The notes under the pieces: generated by a model
Told to the model about the DNA's origin: nothing
Seen by the model: only the letters and a program-made list of their open reading frames with translations
Database searches by the model: none
In this document: positions 52,601 to 60,262 of the stretch, piece by piece
Layout: each line of letters begins with the position of its first letter
How positions within the stretch are numbered: position 1 is the stretch's first letter
Source of the DNA: Gillisia lutea
Lineage (GTDB): Bacteria > Bacteroidota > Bacteroidia > Flavobacteriales > Flavobacteriaceae
Length of the DNA: 64,000 bases
Reading direction: 5' to 3'
Assembly (NCBI RefSeq): GCF_021568705.1
Contig: NZ_JAKGTH010000010.1
Location: 1 to 64,000, forward strand
Program-made: the position numbers and the translations under genes

Positions 52601-54396
52601 GGAGCATCTGAAATTGTAACTGTTACCGCTGTTCTATCTGGACAGGTAGAACTTGAGTTTCCAGCATAATAAATATCACCATCCTGTAAAGGAGTATTCG
52701 GATCAACTGGTGTTGTGCTAGTAGCATCTATATACCAAGTAGCTCCTGAAGGAGATAGATTTTCTACTCTAGGAAGGTTAAAGTTATTTCCTGTTCCAAT
52801 TGATTCGCAGAATTCCTGTGAAGTTTCTAATACTATAGGGCATTCTTGCTCATCTAATATGGTTACAAAAACAGAAGCCGATGATGAACAATTGGCGTTA
52901 CTTACTGTGTATACATATTCTCCTCCTGATTGAGTTGAAGGATCAAAAGAACCATTAGCATTTCCTGGAGCAAAAGTACCTCCAGCCGTAGGTGTTCCTT
53001 CTAAATAGTCAAATAAATTAACTGGTGCATCCGTAATGTTTAATGTTACACTACCGTCCTCTCCTGCATTAGGAGCCTCTTGAACTGTCACGGTTATGAA
53101 TGCTGAGTCATTAGGGCAAGAAGTTGTGCTTCCAGTAACGTAACTAAATCTATATTCACCAGGAGCATAATCTGCAGGGTTGAAGATTTGAGTTCCTGTT
53201 GATAAAGCTGGAGAAAATATACCATCACTATCGGCTGGTCCTAAAATAGAAGGCTCTAATCTATCTGCTAAATTAAAAGCTTCATCATTCTCACAGGTAG
53301 TTGTAAAAGTTGTGCTTCCAGAATTAGGTGCATCTGAAATTGTTACTGTTATTCTGTTTTGAGCACATGTATTATCATCTCTCAAAAAGTAATCTTCGCC
53401 ATCAACTAATAATGTCGATGGGTCAAGCGGAGTGGTTGAATCTTCTTCATCGTAGAAAATTCCACCTTCTGGAGCTAAATCAGCTACACTAGGTCTTCTA
53501 AAGTTGTTTCCTTCACCAATAGATTCACAGAATTCTTGTGAGCTTTCAGTAGGAGTTGTAGGATTCAAGCTAACAGTTACCGCAAATCTTGCAGTACTCT
53601 CACATGGAGGTAATGTACTATTAGTCCTGTTTACTATCTGGCTAGCAAAATAGGTTTCTCCATCTATTAAAGGGGTGGAGCCGTTTAAAGCAGGGTATGA
53701 ATCAGAAGTGCTATACCATCTATTTATTCCGGTAGCTTCTAAATCTGATACTGTGGCGCCATCACAAAACGTTTGAGCAGCATCTCCTGTTGGAGCTGTA
53801 GCTAAAATTGGATCATAACGAATTGCAATTCTGCTACTTGGGCATCCTGTAGAAGGGTTTATTTGTCCTGCAAAGTAACTGGTGCCTTCAACAAGTGGCG
53901 TTAGTGGAAATAGAGGTGAATTACCAAATTCTTCATCAAATATTTGCACCTCAGCACCAACAACAGTGCTGTTAATGTTGTCAATCAAATCTTGAACAAT
54001 ACTTACATCGGTTGTACTATATTCACAAGGTTCGTAGAAGTTACCAAATTGTGATACCGGTGCTCCTATATCATCGACAGTAACATTTACTAAAGTTCTA
54101 CTAGTACATGTTCCGTCAGAATTTCCAGCGTAGTAGTTACCAGTTCTTAGAAGCTCAGTGTTTGGAATTGCATTAGCAGAAGTTTCAGTTCTATACCAGG
54201 CAACTTCACCACTAGTAGTAGTGGCTCCTGTCTCAGCAGTTAAATCTTGAACAGTTTGCAGATAACAAAAATCATCTGGTGTTGGATCTGTCAAAGAAGG
54301 GCAGTTTTGCCCATATGAGGGCAAGGTTCCAATTAATAAAATAAAGGTAAAAAGGAGCATAGCTATCCCCTTCTTTCCTAAAGTAAAATTTTGCAT
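49639..54396 (-). CDS. Large T9SS-secreted repeat adhesin with gliding-type C-terminus
   Basis: The 1585-residue protein has a signal peptide (LLIGTLPSYGQ) and repeated Ig-like modules with conserved Cys (VFVTILDEQECP, SQEFCESIGTGNNFNLP, ATWYIDATSTTPVDP). It ends with the gliding motility-associated C-terminal domain: CGIPEGFSPNGDEINDEFVI, then YNRWGKMVF and YFYILKYNDGQ. This domain is the type B T9SS signal, so the protein is exported and probably displayed at the surface. A 242-residue unit is duplicated almost exactly (see 51902-52482 and 52628-53208). An adhesin role is inferred from family and neighbours. Confidence 0.92.
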   Translation of the reverse strand: MQNFTLGKKGIAMLLFTFILLIGTLPSYGQNCPSLTDPTPDDFCYLQTVQDLTAETGATTTSGEVAWYRTETSANAIPNTELLRTGNYYAGNSDGTCTSRTLVNVTVDDIGAPVSQFGNFYEPCEYSTTDVSIVQDLIDNINSTVVGAEVQIFDEEFGNSPLFPLTPLVEGTSYFAGQINPSTGCPSSRIAIRYDPILATAPTGDAAQTFCDGATVSDLEATGINRWYSTSDSYPALNGSTPLIDGETYFASQIVNRTNSTLPPCESTARFAVTVSLNPTTPTESSQEFCESIGEGNNFRRPSVADLAPEGGIFYDEEDSTTPLDPSTLLVDGEDYFLRDDNTCAQNRITVTISDAPNSGSTTFTTTCENDEAFNLADRLEPSILGPADSDGIFSPALSTGTQIFNPADYAPGEYRFSYVTGSTTSCPNDSAFITVTVQEAPNAGEDGSVTLNITDAPVNLFDYLEGTPTAGGTFAPGNANGSFDPSTQSGGEYVYTVSNANCSSSASVFVTILDEQECPIVLETSQEFCESIGTGNNFNLPRVENLSPSGATWYIDATSTTPVDPNTPLQDGDIYYAGNSSSTCPDRTAVTVTISDAPNSGATTFTTACENDGAFNLVDRLNPSILGAADRDGVFSPALSTGTQIFNPADYAPGEYRFSYVTGSTTSCPNDSAFITVTVQEAPNAGEDGSVTLNITDAPVNLFDYLEGTPTAGGTFAPGNANGSFDPSTQSGGEYVYTVSNANCSSSASVFVTILDEQECPIVLETSQEFCESIGTGNNFNLPRVENLSPSGATWYIDATSTTPVDPNTPLQDGDIYYAGNSSSTCPDRTAVTVTISDTPNSGATTFTTACENGEAFNLVDRLNPSILGAADRDGVFSPALSTGTQIFNPEDYAPGQYRFRYITGSTTSCPNDEAFITVTIQESPNAGPDTNLNICSAAIPGIIANPSQFMDLLPEGVDTNGTFSPSLEVLLVQFQNNPLGTYSTTYTVSNGNCTDSAELQLSITPSPNAGQNGSVTVSRSDAPFNLFSELNGTPTTGGTWSPGNTDGSFNPATDDAGIYTYTISQGGCTSTSTVTVTIVNDPVCPVVDDTTQEFCESISDINGNNPRRPRVSDLLPTGATWYATADATTPLAATTILVNDEDYYAGNSDATCPTRGRVVVTIDESANAGATTIINVCADDEPFDVVPLINESLLGAADAGGFFTPALANGTIFNPAVDQARVYTYNVLSANSCPDDSTQITINILQNVDANAGENFSVSYCTSDAEINLADLLAEDVTPGGSFTGYSNGPTFNPTVAGSGVFEFTYTVGEDLPCVEGSASANITITVTDKPEAPVADANQSFCFGNTPTVADLVASGDNIVFYTNEDLSTVANATDALINGQMYYAVSTSGNTCGSSATVITVTINDSVAPTLSFEGDEFCRGDNPTVQDLITNLNGDAIQIYAASSGGTALGTNISLQNGVTYYASSTDSTVGCESTERLPVTVSVAFCGIPEGFSPNGDEINDEFVIPAIRDDYPNFTFEVYNRWGKMVFKGNAGTPDWDGISNQNGTLGDKVLPVGVYFYILKYNDGQTEPVQGKLYLSR
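51902..52482 (-). repeat. 581-bp direct repeat in the adhesin gene, copy 2
   Basis: By eye, this segment is identical at every base to 52628-53208, 726 bases (242 codons) away. In the direction of transcription it is the second copy. Divergence begins at 51901/52627 and 52483/53209. Confidence 0.9.
52628..53208 (-). repeat. 581-bp direct repeat in the adhesin gene, copy 1
   Basis: This copy matches 51902-52482 without a visible difference. It keeps the reading frame. A third, more diverged module precedes it. Confidence 0.9.
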
Positions 54397-54541
54397 AGGC
54401 TAGGTGTTAAATTTAACATTGTATATTTATTGAGAAAACGCCATTATAGGCCACGCAAATATTGCAATAATTTTCAACATTTCCGCTGTATTTAGGCAAT
54501 TTTTTAACGATTAGAGTGTTGAGAGTTAATGTTGTGTTAAC

Positions 54542-54562
54542 AAAATTGATTATATCAATTTT
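54542..54562. promoter_or_regulatory. Palindrome upstream of the TPR gene
   Basis: AAAATTGAT and ATCAATTTT are perfect inverted repeats around TAT. It lies 37 bases before the TPR gene start and could be a regulator site or a promoter-region hairpin. Nothing else supports a function. Confidence 0.4.
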
Positions 54563-54598
54563 AGTTCACTACTTATAATTTAAAGTAATACATAAAGC

Positions 54599-55480
54599 AT
54601 GAGACATTATAGATGTGCCATATTTTTTTTATTTGTAAATTTTTGTTACTCACAAGTACAAGTCGTTGATATTCAAAAGAATTTGGATGAGGGTAATTAT
54701 AATAAAGCGCAACTTTTACTTGAGCAAAAATTAACTAATTCGCCGGAGAATGAATTTGTAATTAGTGCCTTGGGTGATTTATATAGTTATAAAAAAGATT
54801 GGAATCAAGCAATAAGGCAATATGAAGTGCTGGTTAGAATCAATCCCGGAAAGGCCGATTATAATTTTAAATTAGGTGGAGCCCTTGGAATGAAGGCGTT
54901 ATCAGTCTCCAAGTTTCAGGCGCTTGCATATATTTCTGACATCAAAAAATATCTGGAAAGAGCTGCAGAGATAAATCCGACTCATATTGAATCTAGAAGA
55001 GCTTTAGTAGAACTTTATATGCAGTTACCTGGGTTTATTGGAGGGAGTGAGGAAAAGGCTCAGAAATATAGATCAGAATTATTTAAATTAAATAAGGTTG
55101 ATGGCTATTTATCTGAGGCTTTTATGTTTAAGGAGACAAACAAAGTCCAGAAAGCATTGGTTGCATATCGCATGGCCATGAAAATTCATTCAGTCCAAAC
55201 CATAAAAGAGAAAAGAAATTCCCTGAATTATGAATTAGGTAAAATCTCTGCTGAGTTTAATTTAGAACCGGCTTACGGACTCAGGTTGTTGAACTCTTAT
55301 ATTGATAACTATAATTATAAAGATATTTATTCGTTGGAATGGGCTTACTATAGAAAAGCGCAGATAGAGGTAATATTACAGAATAAAAATGCCGCCAGAA
55401 CATCTATAGAAAAAGCTCTAACGCTTAAGCATGACTTCAAGGAAGCTAAAGAGGAAAAACAAAGAATTCTTCGTTTATAA
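54599..55480 (+). CDS. Secreted TPR-repeat protein
   Basis: The 293-residue protein has a hydrophobic signal (FFLFVNFCYSQ) and tetratricopeptide helices through most of its length (LGDLYSYKKDWNQAIRQYEVL, ALVAYRMAMKI, KAQIEVILQNKNAARTSIEKAL). It is predicted periplasmic and may scaffold protein contacts. No partner is evident; mpl lies 73 bases downstream on the same strand. Confidence 0.85.
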   Translation: MRHYRCAIFFLFVNFCYSQVQVVDIQKNLDEGNYNKAQLLLEQKLTNSPENEFVISALGDLYSYKKDWNQAIRQYEVLVRINPGKADYNFKLGGALGMKALSVSKFQALAYISDIKKYLERAAEINPTHIESRRALVELYMQLPGFIGGSEEKAQKYRSELFKLNKVDGYLSEAFMFKETNKVQKALVAYRMAMKIHSVQTIKEKRNSLNYELGKISAEFNLEPAYGLRLLNSYIDNYNYKDIYSLEWAYYRKAQIEVILQNKNAARTSIEKALTLKHDFKEAKEEKQRILRL

Positions 55481-55553
55481 TTAGTCCCGGTTTGTAGTGG
55501 TTTCCTACTAAAATCTACCCATTAATATTATATTTGCCTTAAAAAGTATTTCT

Positions 55554-56909
55554 ATGAATCTTCATTTTATTGCCATCGGTGGAAGTGCTATGCACAATTT
55601 AGCTTTGGCGCTACGTCATAAAGGATATCAGATTTCCGGAAGCGATGATGCGATTTTTGAACCATCAAAATCTAGATTGGCAAAACACGATTTACTTCCT
55701 GATAAATTTGGTTGGTTTCCTGAAAAGATAACCTCTAATTTGGATGCAGTTATATTGGGAATGCATGCTAAATCGGATAATCCGGAATTAATTAAAGCTC
55801 AGGAACTGGGTATTAAAATATATTCTTATCCGGAGTTTTTATTTGAGCAATCAAAAAATAAAACCAGAGTAGTTATTGGAGGTTCTCATGGGAAAACCAC
55901 AATAACATCCATTATTCTTCATGTTTTGCATTATCATGACAAAGAGATAGATTACATGGTGGGCGCACAGTTGGAGGGTTTTAATACCATGGTTCATTTA
56001 ACTGAAGAGAATGATTTCATTCTTTTAGAAGGAGACGAATACCTTTCATCTCCAATAGATAGACGTCCAAAATTTCACCTTTACAAGCCTAATATTGCCT
56101 TGCTGAGTGGGATTGCGTGGGATCATATTAATGTTTTTCCTACTTATGAGAATTATGTAGAACAATTCGAAATCTTTGTAGATTCCATAGTAAGTGGTGG
56201 TATACTGGTTTATAATGAAGAAGATGAGGAATTAGTTAAAATTGCCGAAAACACTACCAATCAAATTAGAAAGCACCCTTATAAAACTCCTTCTTACCGA
56301 GTGGAAAATGGAAAGACTATCCTGGATACTCCTGAGGGTGACATGCCTATTGAGTTATTTGGTGCGCATAATTTGAATAATCTTTCCGGTGCTAAATGGA
56401 TTTGTCAGCACATGGGCATAGATGAAGATGACTTTTATGAGGCTGTAGCCACTTTTAAAGGAGCTTCAAAAAGATTAGAGAGAATTGTTGAAACCCCTGA
56501 TACATTGGTTTTTAAAGATTTTGCTCATAGTCCTTCTAAGGTTAATGCAACTACAAAAGCTGTAAAAGAGCAATTTCCTGATAAAATAACTGTTGCTTGT
56601 TTAGAATTGCATACCTATAGCAGTCTTTCTCCTGAATTTCTAACACAATATAAGTCCAGTTTAGATGCTGCTGATCAAGCTGTAGTTTTTTATTCTCCCG
56701 AAGCACTTAAAATGAAAAAGCTGGAGCCTATCTCCAAACAACAAATTTCCGAAGCCTTTGATAGAAAGGGATTAACCGTGTATACCGATCCTGCAGAATT
56801 CAAAGAGTTTTTAAAGAGCTTAAACTATTCTAATAAAGCTGTATTGTTAATGAGTAGCGGTAGTTACGGCGGTTTGGATTTTGAAGAAATAAAGCAATGG
56901 GTTTCCTGA
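55554..56909 (+). CDS. mpl: UDP-N-acetylmuramate--tripeptide ligase (Mpl type)
   Basis: This ligase joins recycled murein tripeptide to UDP-MurNAc. The 451-residue protein begins FIAIGGSAMHNLALAL, as in Mpl rather than MurC (which has GIGG-S-G-A-E type). It has the ATP motif GGSHGKTT (about 109-116) and SGIAWDHINVFPTYENYV. A -7 element TATATTTG is at 55529-55536. The wall-recycling role is by family. Confidence 0.93.
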   Translation: MNLHFIAIGGSAMHNLALALRHKGYQISGSDDAIFEPSKSRLAKHDLLPDKFGWFPEKITSNLDAVILGMHAKSDNPELIKAQELGIKIYSYPEFLFEQSKNKTRVVIGGSHGKTTITSIILHVLHYHDKEIDYMVGAQLEGFNTMVHLTEENDFILLEGDEYLSSPIDRRPKFHLYKPNIALLSGIAWDHINVFPTYENYVEQFEIFVDSIVSGGILVYNEEDEELVKIAENTTNQIRKHPYKTPSYRVENGKTILDTPEGDMPIELFGAHNLNNLSGAKWICQHMGIDEDDFYEAVATFKGASKRLERIVETPDTLVFKDFAHSPSKVNATTKAVKEQFPDKITVACLELHTYSSLSPEFLTQYKSSLDAADQAVVFYSPEALKMKKLEPISKQQISEAFDRKGLTVYTDPAEFKEFLKSLNYSNKAVLLMSSGSYGGLDFEEIKQWVS

Positions 56910-56984
56910 GAAAATTTTTGAGGCCCCTTCAAAATAATCGATGAAATATCCTGGTCGTTTTTTATATTTATAAAAAGCTAAACT

Positions 56985-57683
56985 ATGGGTGAAGAACATG
57001 TTTCCTTAACAATTAAAAATTGGGCCCTTGAGGACCGACCTAGGGAGAAACTTTTAGAGAAAGGGCGCATGGCTTTAACCGATGCCGAATTAATAGCTAT
57101 ATTAATAGGTTCTGGTAATACTAAGGAGAGCGCAGTCGAACTTAGCAAGCGCATACTTACAAGTACGCAAAACAATTTAAACTCCTTAGGCAAACTTAGC
57201 GTTTCTCAATTAACCTCCTTTAAAGGAATTGGTGAGGCAAAAGCGATTACTATAATTGCTGCTATGGAACTTGGTAGAAGGAGACGTAGGGAGGAAGCAC
57301 TAGAGTTAGTAAAAATAACTTCCAGTAATACCGTTTTTGAATTGTTGCAGCCTACCATTGGTGAATTATTGCATGAAGAATTTTGGATATTGTATCTTAA
57401 TAATTCCAATAAGATAATTGAGCAATTCCAAATTAGCAAGGGAGGTATTACTGGAACATTGGTGGATGTTAGAATTACCTTGCGCAAGGCTTTAGAATTG
57501 GGTGCTACGGCTTTAATTTTAGCTCATAATCACCCTTCCGGGAATTTGAACCCGAGTGAGGCCGATAAACAACTTACTCAAAAATTGAAGATCGCTGCTG
57601 AAAGTTTAGACATTAAAATTCTGGATCATCTTATTGTTACTGAAAAGTCCTATTTTAGCTTTGCCGACGAAGGATTGCTGTAA
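56985..57683 (+). CDS. radC: RadC-family JAB/MPN-domain protein
   Basis: The 232-residue protein has an N-terminal helix-hairpin-helix part (SFKGIGEAKA) and a C-terminal JAMM-type metal site: H181 and H183 (HNHPSG) and D194. In spite of the name, a DNA repair role is unproven. Length is typical. It follows mpl and precedes a deacetylase-like gene after 11 bases. Confidence 0.94.
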   Translation: MGEEHVSLTIKNWALEDRPREKLLEKGRMALTDAELIAILIGSGNTKESAVELSKRILTSTQNNLNSLGKLSVSQLTSFKGIGEAKAITIIAAMELGRRRRREEALELVKITSSNTVFELLQPTIGELLHEEFWILYLNNSNKIIEQFQISKGGITGTLVDVRITLRKALELGATALILAHNHPSGNLNPSEADKQLTQKLKIAAESLDIKILDHLIVTEKSYFSFADEGLL

Positions 57684-57694
57684 TTAAAACTAAA

Positions 57695-58984
57695 ATGCTT
57701 TTAATATATACTCAAAAAATTACTCCCAGAATAATCTATATTTTTAAGCACATTTGTACACATACACTTGGATTAGAAATTAGATTTACTACCAAAATTG
57801 AGGAGTTTATAGCTCATCAGGGAATGAAATTCTCTTATGGAAAAAAACGACTGGGAAATGAACTCTTTATTCAAAATGTTGAAGTTTTATTAGAACAGGG
57901 CTTGAGTGATGTAGAGGTAAAAGTGCAGCCCTGGGAAGAAACTAAATGCTTCTTTGCTGTTTCCGAAAATAGTGATCTCCCATTCGATGTATTTGCGGCT
58001 TCTTTCTATTTACTCTCCAGGTATGAAGAATATTTACCTCATGTAAAAGATGCTTTTGGGAGGTTTCCAGCCGGGGAAAGCCTTGCTTTTCAAGAAGACT
58101 TTTTAACCTCTCCGGTAGTTGATATTTGGGCCTATAAATTCAAGCAGCTTTTAATATATAAATTTACCGATATAGAATTTACTCCAAGGGAATTTCAAAA
58201 AATATCTGTTATATCGGTGAGTCAGGTTTTTAGCTTCAAGAACAAAGGGATGTTAAGGTCGGTTGCAGGATTGTTTATAGATCTGTTTCATTTAAGAATT
58301 TCTAGAGTTACAGATAGAATCAAAGTCTTGCTTAGGCTTAAAAAAGATCCCTATAATATTTTTGATGATCTAATTCTCTTTATAAAAAAGTATAAGGCGA
58401 ATATGGTGTTCATGTTCCAGTTAAGCGATTTTAATATCTACGATAGAAACATTAATCATAACCGACTTAATTATCGTTCTATCATAAAGTATGTGGCCGA
58501 TTATTCAAAAGTTGGATTGCGTCTCGGTTTTTTTGCTGTAAAGGAGATGGAAGCTCTAAAAATAGAGAAGAAACGTTTTGAAAGTATCATTCATGGTCCG
58601 CTTCAAAGTGTTATAAACAGTAAATACAATCTTATGCTGCCAGAACATTATAGCTATCTTAATGAACTGGAAATTCCCAATGATTATTCTATGGGGTATC
58701 CAGAGCATATTGGATTTAGAGCTGGGACAGGGACCTCTTACTTTTTCTATGATATCAATATGGAGATTACTACTCCTTTAACAATACACCCTTACGTGTT
58801 CAATTCGCAAGTTTGCCATGCCACAGCTTATCAGACTGTAAAAACAGAGATCACAACGGTTCTAAGCCAACTTAAATCTATAGATGGCACTTTTAGAGGA
58901 ATCTTCCGCAACAGGGATTTTTCTGAATATGAAGATAGAGATTTTTACTATGCGTTATTAAATCAGATTCATGAAGTTCAATAA
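57695..58984 (+). CDS. Polysaccharide deacetylase-like protein (DUF7033 type)
   Basis: The 429-residue protein resembles a Bacteroidota family annotated as polysaccharide deacetylase with an N-terminal DUF7033 domain. Conserved segments are FAASFYLLSRYEEYLPH, EIPNDYSMGYPEHIGFRAGT and an FFYDINMEITTPLTIHPY run. The classical catalytic TFDDG motif of deacetylases is not visible, so activity is uncertain. Its last 14 bases overlap the YjjG-type gene, implying translational coupling. Function is inferred only weakly. Confidence 0.7.
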   Translation: MLLIYTQKITPRIIYIFKHICTHTLGLEIRFTTKIEEFIAHQGMKFSYGKKRLGNELFIQNVEVLLEQGLSDVEVKVQPWEETKCFFAVSENSDLPFDVFAASFYLLSRYEEYLPHVKDAFGRFPAGESLAFQEDFLTSPVVDIWAYKFKQLLIYKFTDIEFTPREFQKISVISVSQVFSFKNKGMLRSVAGLFIDLFHLRISRVTDRIKVLLRLKKDPYNIFDDLILFIKKYKANMVFMFQLSDFNIYDRNINHNRLNYRSIIKYVADYSKVGLRLGFFAVKEMEALKIEKKRFESIIHGPLQSVINSKYNLMLPEHYSYLNELEIPNDYSMGYPEHIGFRAGTGTSYFFYDINMEITTPLTIHPYVFNSQVCHATAYQTVKTEITTVLSQLKSIDGTFRGIFRNRDFSEYEDRDFYYALLNQIHEVQ

Positions 58985-59660
58985 TATTCAACATATCTAT
59001 TTTGATCTGGATCACACTTTATGGGATTTTGATAAAAATTCAGCCCTTACTTTCCAGTCTATTTTTAGATCAGAGAATCTAGAGATTGGTTTGGAGGAAT
59101 TTTTAAAGGTATATGTGCCTATAAACAGTAAGTATTGGGAATTGTATAGAAATGATCAAATTTCAAAAGAATCATTAAGAACAGGTAGATTGGTAGATAG
59201 TTTTTCTAGTCGCAAAGTAGAAGTACCTCAACCTGTTATAGAGAACTTATCTAATAAGTACATTCAATTTTTACCAGGTTTTAATCACTTGTTGGAGGGA
59301 ACAATTGAGCTTTTAGATTATTTGCAGCCAAAATATAAGCTTCATATTATTACCAATGGGTTTGAAGAGGTGCAGCAAACAAAACTTCAAAATTGTAATA
59401 TTGCCTCATACTTTACAACTATAACCACTTCGGAAGAAACAGGAGTGAAAAAACCGCACCTTAGGATATTTGAGCATGCCTTACAAAAGAGTAATGCGCT
59501 TCCTCATAATAGCTTGATGATTGGCGACAATTATGAGGCCGATATATTAGGAGCTAAAAGTTATGGTATGCATGCTGTTTATTTCGATTATTACGCTAAA
59601 AATGATGCTTTTGAAATACATCAGGTTCAAAAGTTAAAAGACTTAGAGAAATATTTATAG
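58971..59660 (+). CDS. YjjG-family HAD phosphatase (pyrimidine nucleotidase)
   Basis: The 229-residue protein is a haloacid-dehalogenase hydrolase with the nucleophile motif YFDLDHTLWDFD and motif IV GDNYEADILGAKSYG. Relatives dephosphorylate noncanonical pyrimidine nucleotides as house-cleaning. It overlaps the upstream gene by 14 bases. Confidence 0.92.
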   Translation: MKFNNIQHIYFDLDHTLWDFDKNSALTFQSIFRSENLEIGLEEFLKVYVPINSKYWELYRNDQISKESLRTGRLVDSFSSRKVEVPQPVIENLSNKYIQFLPGFNHLLEGTIELLDYLQPKYKLHIITNGFEEVQQTKLQNCNIASYFTTITTSEETGVKKPHLRIFEHALQKSNALPHNSLMIGDNYEADILGAKSYGMHAVYFDYYAKNDAFEIHQVQKLKDLEKYL

Positions 59661-59707
59661 CAATAAAGAATCCCTATCTTCGTTGTGGTAGTTCAAATGA
59701 TTTCTAA

Positions 59708-60259
59708 ATGTTTTCTACAAAAAAATCATTGCGGCTGGTCTTTTTGCTCTTATTGCTAATGGGAGTAACCTCCTGTGTAAAAGACGTGGATTTAAGTAAG
59801 GCCGAAGAGATTTCTCTTCAGCCTGATATGCAAGTAGATCTGCTGATATTTGAGGTTACAGAGCAAGACTTTATCGATTTTGGAACCAATCAAGCGCGGA
59901 CTGTTATTAGGGATACCGTAAGGCTGGAATTTCTTGATGATGATTATATACAAAACGATCTTGAGGAAGTTGAACTTAGCTTCAAATACATCAACTCATT
60001 TCCTCAACAATTTAAAAGCAGCATTTCTTTTTTGTCGGAAAGTGATAGAAAGCAGTATCAAGTCGATTTTGATGTAGATCCTGGAAATAAAAATAACCCT
60101 GTACCCACCGAATGGATTGAGTATATAGATAACTCCAATATTGGAGCTATAAAGAGATCTATAAAAATGGTAGTGGAGCTAGAAGTTCTACCCAACGCAC
60201 AAGAATTTAGCGGAACGTTAAATTTTCAATCTAAGGGGCTTTTCTCTTTTCAATTTTAG
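59708..60259 (+). CDS. Uncharacterised lipoprotein
   Basis: I do not recognise this 183-residue protein. It has a lipoprotein signal (LLLMGVTSC, Cys23), and an acidic body with beta-type segments (FEVTEQDFIDFG, VELSFKYINSFP, MVVELEVLP). It is followed three bases later by an outer-membrane barrel-type gene and then another exported protein, so the three probably form an envelope unit. A -7-like TATCTTCG is at 59675-59682. Confidence 0.75.
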   Translation: MFSTKKSLRLVFLLLLLMGVTSCVKDVDLSKAEEISLQPDMQVDLLIFEVTEQDFIDFGTNQARTVIRDTVRLEFLDDDYIQNDLEEVELSFKYINSFPQQFKSSISFLSESDRKQYQVDFDVDPGNKNNPVPTEWIEYIDNSNIGAIKRSIKMVVELEVLPNAQEFSGTLNFQSKGLFSFQF

Positions 60260-60262
60260 AAT

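Noticed and set aside
51989-52933. Two identical 72-codon plus-strand ORFs in the adhesin gene
   Set aside because: They are antisense shadows of the duplicated repeat and not genes.
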